Shown here: one piece after another, positions 20,425-31,302 of the stretch
Layout: each line of letters opens with the position of its first letter
How positions within the stretch are numbered: the stretch's first letter is position 1
Assembly (NCBI GenBank): GCA_944472135.2
Contig: OX235267.1
Span: forward strand, 36,177,312 to 36,241,311
Length of the DNA: 64,000 bases
Source of the DNA: Trichobilharzia regenti
Taxonomy: Eukaryota > Platyhelminthes > Trematoda > Strigeidida > Schistosomatidae
Direction: 5' to 3'
Notes under the pieces: generated by a model
Databases searched by the model: none
Seen by the model: only the letters and a program-made list of their open reading frames with translations
Told to the model about the DNA's origin: nothing
Made by a program: the position numbers and the translations under genes

Positions 20425-20660
20425 CGATTAAATTAACATGACCCATTGCACAAGAGGTGGCTCTCGTGACCCAAGTGGTCTAGTGGATAATGCTTTGGCG
20501 TTTGAAACTATGGGCACTGGGTTTGCGTCTCGGTGGTGAGAACATCATCACTCACTGGGGAATGCAGGTACATCCAGATGACGAGTCCCAAATAGTACGA
20601 AATGCGCATCCTGGCTGGATTCCACTGCTAATCACCATCCCCCAATTAAATACTCGTATA
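20425..20660 (+). mobile_element. Sm-alpha-like SINE, right arm of inverted pair, 3'-truncated
   Basis: CACAAGAGGTGGCTCTCGTG, AAGTGGTCTAGTGGATAA (A box), GGGTTTGCGTCTC (B box), hammerhead region (20568-20632), body CACCATCCCCCAATTAAATA. The long 3' body of the partner is missing. Confidence 0.86.
20568..20632 (+). ncRNA. Hammerhead ribozyme remnant (Sm-alpha), core C changed to A
   Basis: CCAG-AUGACGA-GUCCCAAAUAGUAC-GAAA-UGCGCAUC-CUGGCUGGAUU. Shares both the core change and the CUGGCUGG duplication with its inverted partner; helix II also has a G to U change (AGUAC). Confidence 0.65.
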
Positions 20661-20839
20661 TCATGTTTAAACACGACCACTGGCGAAGAAGTTGACTCCA
20701 TCTTTCTGTAGGTATATTTGACCACTGAATACGTGATATGTCATACTTTTCAAAGAAGTATTCGATAGTCAAAAAAATTCAGCACACGTACGACTTTAGA
20801 GCTAAAAATAGGTATAATTTTTTTCTAGATTCCTCTGTA

Positions 20840-20932
20840 TTCTGAGTGGAACACACAGGGCTCCAGGCTTGAGCTTTCAAATTCCAATAGCTGTGGTGTT
20901 ATTTTTTCTTTACGAGGTTGGGTTGCGGTGAG
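20840..20932 (-). mobile_element. Family A SINE tail (in duplication unit 1)
   Basis: Minus strand ends TGTGTTCCACTCAGAATACA, a version of the TTCCACTNGGAAC tail, preceded by body sequence with the AACCC-CTCGTAAAG pattern. Confidence 0.5.
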
Positions 20933-21262
20933 GACTGGCTGCTAGCCGAAATCGGTAGATAGTAATTTACGTCAATGTCTACGTCCCCAATATCGGTCAT
21001 GAGTAAAGCAAGAACAAAGAATAACTCAACAACCAATCACACCAGACTTTGCGTAGGCGGGTACAATTTGCAGATAGATAATCTTAACTTCAACAAACGG
21101 CCACAAAGAGATGAAAGATTAACGTTCAGCGAGAAACCACCAATCAGAAGATTGTGTTTGTTTGCTAACAATAATCTATAGTAATGTGCATGAAAATCTA
21201 TAGATATCCGTTGATTTCCTAAATAAACGATCTGTTACTTGGCCCTTGTCTTCTGTTGTTAC
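20930..21262 (+). repeat. Repeat G, copy 1
   Basis: About 330 bp nearly identical to 56505-56850: GTGAGGACTGGCTGCTAGCC, TCGGTCATGAGTAAA, GTAGGCGGGTACAATTTGCA, CTAAATAAACGATCTGTTAC, TTGTCTTCTGTTGTTAC. Absent from duplication unit 2, so it is an insertion. The class is unknown. Confidence 0.75.
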
Positions 21263-21437
21263 AGAGTTACTAGAATCCCTTCCAACCTTCCTTCTTTACC
21301 GGAGTCACTACCGGTTAAGTGAGGGCTTAGCTTGCGTCAAACATCAGGGAAATACAAACTGACTAGTGATCTTCACATTAGTGAAAAGAGTCACAGTCCC
21401 AAACCTTTTCACACTACATTATAGAAGTTCTTTCCAA

Positions 21438-21630
21438 TTGCTAGTTTGTAGGGATAACGGATTGATATCAGTTAAAAAAAGAAACACTAAAAACCGGTAA
21501 TTACTGGATAGCTGTTTCGTCCATGGTTGAAACACTTCATCAGTACACACCCATAACCACACAGTCAGGCATCGAACCAAAACCTTTAGACTATGAGGTG
21601 ACTTCGTCCCGTAGTCAATCGGTAATTCTT
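21438..21630 (-). mobile_element. Hammerhead SINE (family C), diverged (unit 1)
   Basis: Minus strand: GATGAAGTGTTTCAACCATG, GACGAAACAGCTATCCAGTA and CTGATATCAATCCG; a decayed B box at GGTTCGATGCC. Copied in unit 2 at 23226-23410. Confidence 0.65.
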
Positions 21631-21660
21631 CTGTTAATTTCTTCAAAAGGAATTCACTAT

Positions 21661-22252
21661 AGCTAAACTGACTGATTGACTGACTGACTGACTGGTTTCA
21701 ACATAGATCTTTGTACCGATGTACAGCAGTTCCAGTCGCTACACTTCATGTCGCATACATACCAAGAGAAGAAAGTAAAAAGAAATGCAAAATAGAGACA
21801 GTAAAATGAAATATGAGACAAAAAGAATGGTATTATCGAAAAAATATGGTTTCATTGGGTATTATAAGTCACAAGGAGTGGATACATCTGCACCAGCAAT
21901 GGGGAACGATCATTTTGAGTCATGAGTCTAATTATCTCCAGTCATTGGTGTTTGCCGTCCCGAAGACCTCAACCAAGAAGTCCACACCTTCCCACTTGGT
22001 TGGTTTAAACTACCTATTGCGGATTTCACTGACTGATGGGGCCATGTTTTGGTTTGACCAACACTAGGTCTTTTCCAGCCCTTACCCTATGTCAGCTAAT
22101 ACTGCCCGTCGGTCGAGGAAGGCGATGGCTAGTCATGCATGCCCAACACATGTCCTAACCATCTCAATCAGTGTGTAACTTCACAACCTCGTCGATCGAT
22201 TTCCTCTCCTTACCTAGCTAGCACTCGACGCTTAACCTCAATACTGATAAAC
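21661..22252 (-). mobile_element. RTE-clade LINE 3' fragment (in unit 1), with target duplication
   Basis: Minus strand: VLGKERKSIDEVVKL-like coding, [11 protein letters not shown], 3' UTR, then (CAGT)n at the left end. Unit 2 has the empty site (GCTAAAATGACC). TAAACTGAC occurs on both sides (about 21664-21672 and 22249-22257). Confidence 0.8.
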
Positions 22253-23225
22253 TGACCTACCAATCCATTAAGACAGACAGATAAAAGTTATCAAAATAGG
22301 AAATGATATTACTGAAGTATTGTGTGTGAGAAGGAAGAATAACCAAATTTGAAACTAAAGTGAGCTAAACCACTTCTTTTCAATCGCTTACAATAAACAT
22401 TTAGTAGCTTGTAAGATAACGCTAATCAAGTTCATTCAAAACAAATATTCACCTAAAAACATAGATAGGCAAATACAAAAATGAGTGTTACACAATTAAG
22501 GGCAACAACTGTCAGGTTAAGCTGGTCTACACCACCACCTTTGAAGCGAATAGTGTAGTGAAAGACAGAATAAAGACTTGTGACCCAACACCACCTTTTA
22601 TAAGTAGCAATAATAGTAGTGGCAGTAGTAGTGCTACTTAGTAGATAGACAAACAAATCAAAGTAAACCCACAGGTATACTACTACAAACACCGAATAAT
22701 ATCGAAGGCTTTGTTTTTGGCAAAAATTGTTGTACAAATAAATACAACCACAATTCAAAGCTTCTTAATTTATTCCATTCTATATCATAGATTATGATGT
22801 CATCATAGGCGATGATGATGATGAGTCGGTAATCGGTATCCATACCTAGTCGGTTGAAAGGAAGAAGAAGTAAAATTTGCACACATCGACACACGCAGAC
22901 ACACATTTTTATCAGTCAAAAAAAATCTAGCACACGTACGACTTTAGAGCTAAAAATAGGTATATTTTTTTCTACAATCCTCTGTATTCTGAGGGGAACA
23001 CACAGGGCTCCACGCTTGAGCTTTGAAGTTCCAGTAGGTGTGGTGTTTTTTTTTCTTTACGAGGTCGGGTTACGAGCATCACTTCAAACAATCCTTCTTT
23101 ACCTGGGTTACCACCGGTTAAATGATGCTGGAGAAATGCAACTTGACTAGTGATCTTCACATTAGTGAAAAGAGTCACAGTCCCAAACCTTTTCACACTA
23201 CATTATAAAAGTTCTTTCCAAATGC

Positions 23226-23410
23226 TAGTTTGTAGGGATAACGGATTGATATCAGTTAAAAAAACAACACTGAAAACCAGGGAGCACTGGATAGCTGTTT
23301 CGTCCGTGATTGAAATTCCTGATTCGTATGCACCCATGACCACACCCCCAGGCATTAAACCAGGACCTCTAGATTGCAACGTAACTTCATCCCGTAGTCG
23401 TCAGCCACTT
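23226..23410 (-). mobile_element. Hammerhead SINE (family C), diverged (unit 2)
   Basis: Counterpart of 21438-21630, duplicated with the unit. Confidence 0.65.
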
Positions 23411-23690
23411 GCACTTACTGGTGACAAGTACCAAAATACAAAAAAACCAACTGTCCAATACTCACACTTCCTTCTGGTTTTTAGTGATTCTATAGCTGAT
23501 TATCAGTCAGTAATTCTTCTGTTAATTTCTTCAAAAGCTAAAATGACCTGCGAAGCCATTAAGACAGACAAATAGAGGTTATCGAAATAGGATATGATGT
23601 TATTGGTGTAGTGAGAAGGAAGAATAAACAAATTCGGAACTAAAGTGAGCTAAACAACTTCTTTTCAATCGCTAACAACAAACATTTAGT

Positions 23691-23836
23691 GCCTTGTAAC
23701 CGGAAGGTCCTGGATTCGAACCTTGCCGGTGGGGGTACGTACTGTCAATGATTCCCAAACTAGGATGAAACAGCTATCTGACAGTACTTCCTGGTTTTCA
23801 ATGGTTCTATAACTGATATCAATCCGTGGTCAAACT
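23691..23836 (+). mobile_element. Hammerhead SINE (family C), inserted after the duplication
   Basis: Plus strand starting inside the head (GCCTTGTAACCGGAAGGTCC), B box GGATTCGAACC, ribozyme remnant CAATGATTCCCAAACTAGGA then TGAAAC, 3' end CTGATATCAATCCGTGGTCA. The site is intact in unit 1. Confidence 0.78.
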
Positions 23837-24374
23837 CGTAAAAGCATTTGGTGGCTTATAAGATAACGCTAATCAAGTTCATTCAAAACAAATATTCACC
23901 TAAAAACATAGATAGATAGATGGTAGATGATAGTAAAATATAAAAAGGAGTGTTACACAGTTAGGGGCAACAACTGTCAGGTTAAGCTGGTCTACACCAC
24001 CACCTTTGAAGCGAATAGTGTAGTGAAAGGCAGAATAAAGACTTGTGACCCAACACCACCTTTTATAAGTAGCAATAATAGTAGTGGCAGTAGTAGTGCT
24101 ACTTAGTAGATAGACAAACAAATCAAAGTAAACCCACAGGTATACTACTACAAACACCGAATAATATCGAAGGCTTTATGGCAAAAACACAACCACAATT
24201 CAAAGCTTCTTAATTTATTCCATTCTATTTCATAGATTATGATGTCATCATAGGCGATGATGATGATGAGTCGGTAATCGGTATACACACACACACATAG
24301 TTGGTTGAAAGGATGGAGGCAAAGTGAAATTTGCACACACGCAGGCACACATACACACACGTTTCTATCAGTTT

Positions 24375-25430
24375 TTGTTCCAGTAAACAACCAAGACCTG
24401 TAAAATGATGACAGATGAATGAAAGAAAAAGAGATAAAATAGAGAAAATATACAAGAAAAGATAAAAGAATTGGTGAAAAAGTAGAATAAAAGATAGATA
24501 GATAGATAGATATTTGACCTCACCTTTTCAACACGCGTGCGCGTGCACGCACACATATACACACACGCATACACAGAAAGATACATCCACCAATCAGTAC
24601 ACATAAGTAGGTATATTTTCAATAAGAATAGTAAATGACTGCTCTATCATCATGATATCTACACTACATGCCATAGACAAATAGAATCAATGCAATGCAC
24701 ACCCAATTCACTTTACACTTTACCAAAATAAATCAGATCAATAATAATAAGAAAAATAAAAGGCTAGGACATGAAATTCGGTTATATTATCTTTAATTGA
24801 AACAATCATAATAATATAAATAATAATGATAATAACAATAATAATCACAAGCAAGCAAAATTAATCCTTAGATAGATAGATAGCTTTTGTTGACAAGTGA
24901 TTGGTTATGATTGAATACAATGTAAAAGTATGTCTCCGTTGTTATTGTTGTTGCTGTCTCTAGCCAGCTGGCTTGGTTGGTTGGTTGGTTGACTGGCTGG
25001 CTACGTGTACACAATCGTAACACCAATAGTAATAATCATAATAATAATAACAATAATAATAATTCAGTTAAAGCATACAATTCATTAGGCCTATATAACA
25101 CGAACGGCGACAATAATTACACACAAACACACACACAAACAACGATTATGTAATCAATTGTGAATAATTTTCAATCAAAACATTGAAATAAATGAAAGTT
25201 GACGGTGACTGGAGCTATTTCTACATAGGTAGGTAGGTAGCTTAACGGATTGATTACAAGTATAGATAAAAATGTGATTTCCTGATCTAACCTAGAAATA
25301 TCAGGCAAACCCCTTTTGGAAACCAAACCCTTTTGAAAAGTAATCTAATGCTCACACTAGTGACTGATTGACTGACTGACTGACCATAGGGATGCAGTTG
25401 CTAGGGGAGTTCTAGTGGTGAGAAGTAATA
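24375..25430. other. Unassigned stretch rich in microsatellites
   Basis: Holds GATA repeats (24491-24511), an alternating CG/CA tract (24530-24575), GGTT repeats (about 24970-24992), AAT-rich runs and an AGGT run (about 25225-25240). No gene seen. Confidence 0.6.
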
Positions 25431-26256
25431 ATCACTTACTTGGGAAGTACCATCAGCCCCAACGGGTTGATCGCAGACAAAATCTCAGAACGGATACAGA
25501 GGGCTAGTTTCGCATATGCCAGTTTACTCCGTCTCTGGCGTAGACGTGATATCCGACTATCGATCAAAGGACGTGTGTACTGCTCATCAGTCCGCTCCGT
25601 CCTCCTTTATGGCCAGCTGTGAGACCGGGCCACTAAGAGTGGAAGACATGAAAAGATTAACTGTCTTTGATCATAGGTACCTGCGCTCTATCTCCCGTGT
25701 GAAGTGGTATAATAAGGTGAGCAATACTGAGGTTAGGCGTCGAGTTCTAGGTAAGGAGAGGAAATCAATCGACGAGGTTGTGAAGTTACATAGACTGAGA
25801 TGGTTAGGGCATGTGTTACGTATGCCTAGTCTTCGCCTTCCTCGACAATGGGCAATGTTAGCTGACATAGGGTAAGGGCTGGAAAAGAGCCAGCGGAGGT
25901 CAAACAAAAACATGGCACCAGTCAATGAAATCCACAACAGTTGGTCTAAGCCACGTAGGAAGATGTAGACTTCCTGACTGGTTGGGGTCCTCGGGACAGT
26001 AAAAATCTATGGTTGGAAACAATTGGTGACATGGCTCAAAATCGTTCTCAGTGGCGCAGATGCATCCACTCCTTGTGACTTATGATTTCCAATGAAACTG
26101 TTTTGTTCTTCGTTACTACTATTCCTTTATCTCACACCTCTCTATTATGCATTTCTTCTACTTCCTTCTCTTGCTTTGTGTGCTACACGGAGTGTGGCGA
26201 CTTGAACTGCCGCACATATGTGCAAAGTTCTATGTCGAAAACAGACAGACAGACAG
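25431..26256 (+). pseudogene. RTE-clade LINE, 5'-truncated 3' end
   Basis: Begins LGSTISPNGLIADKISERIQ, then LRRDIRLSIKGRVYC-like sequence, a one-base frameshift at about 25620, [46 protein letters not shown]. The 3' UTR GGAGTGTGGCGACTTGAACT leads to (CAGA)n at 26241-26256. Close to the intact RTE family. Confidence 0.85.
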
Positions 26257-26329
26257 TAATGATTAGCAAGTTGAGTGTGAGGATCAGACAGATACCTGTC
26301 GATAACAATGACTGGTGATGGAAGAAGTT

Positions 26330-26520
26330 AGAACTGGTGACTGAATCACTAAAGGAATTTCCTTGTGATTTAAGGGGTGTTGGTTCAGTCATCATTAATG
26401 GGGGGGGGAGTGGGGGAATGAGTGAGTACTGCTGAAGAATCGTCACCAGCTGAGACAAAACAAGTGTCGAAAATTAATTCCCTGATTTGCAATGGTTATC
26501 TAGTTGACGTTACTTCATGC
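26330..26520 (+). mobile_element. Possible degenerate family C SINE
   Basis: Contains ACTGCTGAAGAATCG and a fading copy of the 3' body (CAATGGTTATCTAGTTGACG), plus a G run at 26400-26408. The head is poor. Confidence 0.4.
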
Positions 26521-26539
26521 ACTTATTCCCCTTGATGAA

Positions 26540-27430
26540 TTTGAATAAAGCACGAACAACAGTGTGGTTTGTGCAGAATAATATGACGCCATCATTGCTT
26601 ATTTCGTTGGCTTCTCATCAGTTCAACTGCTTACAGCCTAAATAAATTATGAGGTTTATGTACAGAAAAGTTTTAATATGCTTGCAAATTTTTCATAGTA
26701 TCAGTTGACAGAAGGTTCCACAATTAGTGAACAGTGCTCAGAAAATTGAGCTTATATAGTTTTTACACAGGCAGTTCAAGTTTAAACAAAATAAATGTAT
26801 GTATACATTGGTAAAGAAGTTACGTTATAAAGACGAGAGAGGCGCAAGATGCTGACTGACTAATAAATTAGGTAACAGTGTACTGAGTTCAACTCAAATC
26901 ATAGAAACAAGAGACAAGCGAAATGGGGTAAGTTTAAAGACAAAGATTACGTAATCAAATGAAAGAGGGAATAAAGACATCCAATCACTAGAGCAACGAA
27001 AACTAATAACTGCTTCTTTCTGAACACATAAATCTGGGTTCAACCGTTTGATAGATATTGCTTCGGCAAACTTGAGGAGAATCGAGCTCCTTTGTCTATC
27101 GATAATTTTAAAGGATTACACCATTTTCACCTCATGACCCGTATCGAGGAGATGTCTGGTAATAGCGCTATTATAAGAGTTTGTTCCTTTGAGACGTAGG
27201 CTTTGAGACGGTAGATGTCCAAAAAACCGGAGGTGTGTCCTTCTTTCTGTTCCTCCAATGTAACTGCTCCCGAAGATATAAGTAAATATGTATACACAGT
27301 TGGAGAAGGGTATCTGTCGACTTTTGACTGCACCAAAGAGCATGTTGTTCGTTACTTTGTGAATGAACTTTGGATATACATGAGTAGAACTTTTCATGAA
27401 GTATATTACTCAAAGTTACCATAACTCTGA
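26540..27430 (-). pseudogene. Penelope-like element, GIY-YIG endonuclease end (inverted copy 1)
   Basis: Minus strand 27397-27116: SNCVYIFTYIFGSSYIGGTE, then RFFGHLPSQSLRLKG, ITRHLLDTGHEVKMV; after a stop SFKIIDRQRSSILLKFAEAI. The YIF...GSSYIG match to GIY-YIG is clear; the second Cys of the C.CG motif is replaced (IFG). The 3' UTR to 26540 mirrors 29660-29840. Confidence 0.8.
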
Positions 27431-27649
27431 AACAGCTACGAAAGTGTTACTCAATAATCACTTGTACTTCTATGCGGTTAATAATTAGCCAGACCTATTG
27501 TGTATCAGAATTATGGTAGTTGGTGAGGGGAATTTATAACCAATAACCCAATGTAACTGATAATCAGGAGCCTAGCCGAGTGAATCGTAAATCGATTGAT
27601 TTACAGAGTAATACTATCTTTTAATTTAACCATCATTAGTTAGTCAGTT

Positions 27650-27825
27650 AGAGCTGAGTTGTGTGCAGTGAGTTTTCATGTACCATACCATGATCTACAC
27701 TTTTCGGATGGGAACTTATGATATCGTTCATCTGACGCCTAAGCTGAAGTAGGCAGAGCCGGATTTGAACCCTAAACCTTTCAGTTGAACATCGAGTGAT
27801 TAGTCCAATAAACCACAACTCTACA
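27650..27825 (-). mobile_element. tRNA-derived SINE, family D
   Basis: Minus strand: GAGTTGTGGTTTATTGGACT (A box), GGGTTCAAATCC (B box), then CTGAAGTAGGCAG-like body (GCTTAGGCGTCAGATGAACG). Only one copy seen in the window; class from the boxes and length. Confidence 0.6.
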
Positions 27826-28239
27826 TCTGTCATTAGCTATCTACCTCAGTCCACATCATGTAGTAAAGTTGACAAGAGCTCAGCAACTCCACTCAGCGTA
27901 AGCTGGTAACGATCTACTCTTAACCAGCTCAGAGAAAAGTATTAAACACCTAAATATGTATCATATCTGACAACCCTAATGCACAAAAACAATTACACAA
28001 AGTCAATCAAAAACTTGACAAGAGATCAACTGGCAAAATCAAAATATGCATAATTTAAAAGAATGCAGACAATAGAAATTATATCATAGTTAAATCTGAT
28101 TTAACCCACTTATAAAATAAAAAAGCCACAATCACAGTTGCAGATTGAATAATGAAGATCTTATTTTTGCCGTTTCAATTACATAACTAAAAAACTTGGA
28201 AATCAACTTAAGAGGAAGTACAGTTCTTAGACGGTTGGA

Positions 28240-28440
28240 CTCAATCGACACAGGAAGCCCTGGCTAGCCTAGGTTTCGTGCTAGTTGGCACTCTCACTAG
28301 TCAACAAGGCGTATCTGCAACCTTGAAGGAACTCATGTCGCTCCCCCTGAGATTTGAATCGTGTCACCACCCAGTACTGAAGTCAGAGACGTTATCATGT
28401 TATCAGCTATTCGGGCTCACAATCGACCTCCTGTAGGACT
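28240..28440 (-). mobile_element. tRNA-derived SINE, family E, left arm of inverted pair
   Basis: Minus strand: GTGAGCCCGAATAGCTGATA (A box region), GATTCAAATCTCAGG (B box), CGCCTTGTTGACTAGTGAGA, CCAGGGCTTCCTG. Partner at 28499. Confidence 0.7.
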
Positions 28441-28498
28441 AGACATACGATAATAGTTACTTTCTATCTAGTGTCCAATCAAAGTATCCAATACAGTA

Positions 28499-28690
28499 AG
28501 TCCTACGGGAAGACGACGGTGAGCCCAAATAACTCAGTAGTAACATCTCCGACACACTGTAGATCTAGATGGAATGGGTTCGAATCTCAGGAGGGAAATG
28601 ATATGCCTTGTTGACTGGTGAGTGTACCAACAAGCACGAAACGTAGGTTAGGTCAAAAGCTTCCTGCCGATTGCCTTTAACCATATAATA
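28499..28690 (+). mobile_element. tRNA-derived SINE, family E, right arm of inverted pair
   Basis: GTGAGCCCAAATAACTCAGT (A box region), GGGTTCGAATCTCAGG (B box), GCCTTGTTGACTGGTGAGTG, AAGCACGAAACGTAGG. The 5' ends face each other across a 58-bp spacer. Confidence 0.72.
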
Positions 28691-28860
28691 CCAACAATTT
28701 ACAATGCACCGTGACGGCTATCCAGACACCTAGTGGACATGGTGTTCACATTGCAAACTTAACTGTGATAAAATTCAGTCTGCACCAAACAAAGGACTGG
28801 TGTTCAGTCAAAAAAGTATAGTTCACTCAAAGGATTACCAGTAAATAATATTGGGAGAAT

Positions 28861-29085
28861 GTGAATCGATGGTTAAGGAGTAAAATGCTTGACAGCCACG
28901 CACGTGATTTGGGATTCGCTTCACAGCCGACACACTCCTTTACCACACCTGATAGGTAACAAGCGTTAGAAATAAGATAGGTGGAGCGTGAAGTTAGCGG
29001 ATCCACCTCGTAAGTAAATACAAGCGCTACTGAAACTGCATAGCTTAAAGCTCTATATTCCACTCGGAACGATAAGGAACACAAA
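28861..29085 (+). mobile_element. tRNA-derived SINE, family A (diverged)
   Basis: Head GAATCGATGGTTAAGGAG, decayed B box TGGGATTCGCTTC, GACACACTCCTTTACC boundary, tail CTATATTCCACTCGGAACGA. Confidence 0.75.
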
Positions 29086-29139
29086 ACGTGAAATACAGAC
29101 TCATTACTAAAAGCCAACTGTATTACTTAGTAATGTTGC

Positions 29140-29840
29140 AGCAATGATCAACAGAAGGCTGAATACATCACTAGCCACAGCCAATCCTGCAGCTCAGCTC
29201 GTCCCCGTCTATCGAACAATTGGCTCTTTGGTGCAATTAAAAATCGATAGATATCCTTCTCATATTAACTCCAACTGCATATACAAATTTACATGCATAT
29301 GCGGGAGCAGTTACATTGGAAGGACAGAAAGAAGGGCATATCTATGATTTTCTGAACATGTACCGAAAAGCCTATATCTAAAGGGAACAAATGCTTTAAA
29401 CAGTGCCATCGCCAGGCATCTCCTTGACACGGGTCATGAGGTGGACGTTGCAAGATCGTTCAAAATTATCAAAAGACAAAACAGCTCAATTCTCCTCAAG
29501 TTTGCTGAAGCCATTTCCATCAAGCGCCTGAAACCTGATTTATGCATCCAGAAAGAAGCGGTCATCAGTCTTTCTTTGTCAACCCTGGTAACTGGATATT
29601 TTTATCTCTCATCGGAATGCGTAATGCTGAAAAGTTTCGATTTTTTCGATTGATTTTTGTTTAAAATGAACTCCGTGCAAGTAGGTTAAAATTATTTTTG
29701 TAGATATATATTCAATAATGTCTTTGGCCTGTAAGCAGCTGACGAGAAGGCAACGAAATACACAATGATGGTAACACTTTATTCTGCAAAAACTGTAGTT
29801 CTTGCTTTATTCAAATTCATTGGAGGGAATAAATGTATGA
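29140..29840 (+). pseudogene. Penelope-like element, GIY-YIG endonuclease end (inverted copy 2)
   Basis: 29144-29653: INRRLNTSLATANPAAQLV, SNCIYKFTCICGSSYIGRTE, RRAYL, an in-frame stop, SEHVPKSLYLKGTN, AIARHLLDTGHEVD, ILLKFAEAISIKRLKPDLC. All landmarks of a PLE GIY-YIG domain (C.CG, YIGRTERR, EH, GH.VD) are visible; the single stop at 29346 kills it. No reverse transcriptase core, so it is 5'-truncated. Confidence 0.85.
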
Positions 29841-30090
29841 AAGCTGAGATAATCAGCCGAAGAACATGAGATGTAATTCTTATACTGTACTTTGAATATA
29901 TTCAATTACATTTTTTTCAAAATTAACAATTAGGTACAAGTACACAGGTAACCATAGGCATATGGACCAGACCGACAACTTATATACATAAGCTTGTAAC
30001 GTGTTTGTTTTAAATCACACTGGTAACGATGACCGCCATAATTAACAAGTTAAAATCAATGTAGTATGAACAGAATATAGTTAAACTCAC

Positions 30091-30198
30091 TGTATAAATA
30101 TCCTTATTTCTATTCTTAGCATCTGCTACACAAAGGAGGAGAGGCCAAACAGTCACACGAAATCGATCAGGGATTCCCTTGAAAATTCGTCGGGTTAG
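30091..30198 (-). CDS. Exon 4 of USP6NL-like gene (start of TBC domain)
   Basis: 108 nt, 36 codons, phase 0 at both ends, acceptor tttcgttag and donor gtgagt. Peptide starts LTRRIFKGIPDRFRVTVWP and ends RNKDIYT. The KGIP...R...VW..LL pattern is the first conserved TBC motif. The usual Gly after the Arg (RGxVW) is Val here (RVTVW), a departure from the common motif. It joins to exon 5 as RNKDIYT|KMLNQAL, a plausible link to the IDLDVNRT motif. Confidence 0.8.
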
Positions 30199-30498
30199 CT
30201 AACGAAATAGAAATGGTTTAATAAAAATACTTTTTTTAGAAAACAACAGGATTATATATGGGTAGCATGCAAAATAAGCTCAAGGGATTTTGTATCAAAA
30301 TTTCCTAGATCTTGAAATAATAGAGAAGATTTGTAGCTCAAGTGGATGATTTGCAATTAATAGTGTTCTCTGAGCTGGTTGGTTTAGTTGCGGAGCTTTC
30401 GTCGTCCCCCTTCTGGACAACATTCCTATTCAGCGCAATTTCTAGCATGAAACAAATAATTACTGAAGATAGCAAGTTTACATTCGAATCAATCAATA

Positions 30499-30700
30499 TA
30501 AGATGTGTGACTGGGATCCTCAAGACACTATAAACCAATGGCTAGGAAAAATCGTTCTCAATGGTACGGATGTATTCACCCTTTGCGGTCACCCAGATCT
30601 ATTAAATCGTTATCGTTCTTTCTCCTGTATAGCTTGATCCATTATGGTTTCTCTACATGTGTTTGTTTTTTATCCTTCACTATCATAAACGGGGAGTAAT
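30499..30700 (+). pseudogene. RTE-clade LINE 3'-end fragment
   Basis: GACTGGGATCCTCAAGACAC and CGTTCTCAATGGTACGGATG match the end of the RTE coding region and start of its 3' UTR. It lies about 300 bases from host exon 4. Confidence 0.55.
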
Positions 30701-30704
30701 CAGA

Positions 30705-31300
30705 CCTACAAATATCTTCTAGTGGTTCCCTGATTGAAATTCTATTTTAAAAAAGGAGGTGTTAGGACGGATAACCTATCGTTGTTAGCCGTGAAGTTAC
30801 AATTGGTGCGCGCACTGACATGATAACCTGATTGGACAGTTTCCGATTGATATATTTTTGGAGGATATTCAAGGTCACAATTCAATCAGATATTGATTAT
30901 TTACGTGTGGTTTAAATTCCCGTCGATTTGTAAGCAATATGTATATCTTGTATTTTGAAGAATGGAAGTGGTTGCTGTTGTCGCAGTCCAATCTGACTGT
31001 TGTGTTTACCTCAGCGTGGGGAATATTTTCAAGTGGTCAGTTGACTATTAGTGTCATATCTGGAGAGGCATTATGGTCAATTCAGGCTACAACCACAAAA
31101 ACAGTAACACTCCCTTATAACATCACTTATGCGTGATTTTATGTTAAAAGTTCGACGTTGAAAAATCATTTTTAAAAGATAGTGAACTGAATGTCATTAT
31201 CCTCCTAAAGTAACTACAAAAAGAATACCATGTGTATAAGGAAGAGGAAGTGTGTTCTCCACCATCGGTATACATCAATTCGTAGTATATGACCGTGTGC
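30705..31300. other. Unassigned intron sequence
   Basis: Nothing recognised; the small frame at 30939-31136 has no similarity I know. Confidence 0.5.
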
Positions 31301-31302
31301 CT

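Larger units (their letters stand above)
20770..22915. repeat. Tandem duplication, unit 1 (with two later insertions)
   Basis: Starts TCAAAAAAATTCAGCACACG and aligns to 22916-24372 in several long blocks: 20782-20930 with 22927-23075, 21350-21650 with 23145-23545, and 22260-22915 with 23555-24372. Unit 1 alone contains the G element (20930-21262) and an RTE fragment (21661-22252). Confidence 0.8.
22916..24372. repeat. Tandem duplication, unit 2 (with one SINE insertion)
   Basis: See unit 1. Contains the family A tail (22978-23105), a family C copy (23226-23410), and a unit-2-only family C insertion (23691-23836) at CATTTAGT / CATTTGGT. Without insertions both units are about 1.2-1.3 kb. Confidence 0.8.
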
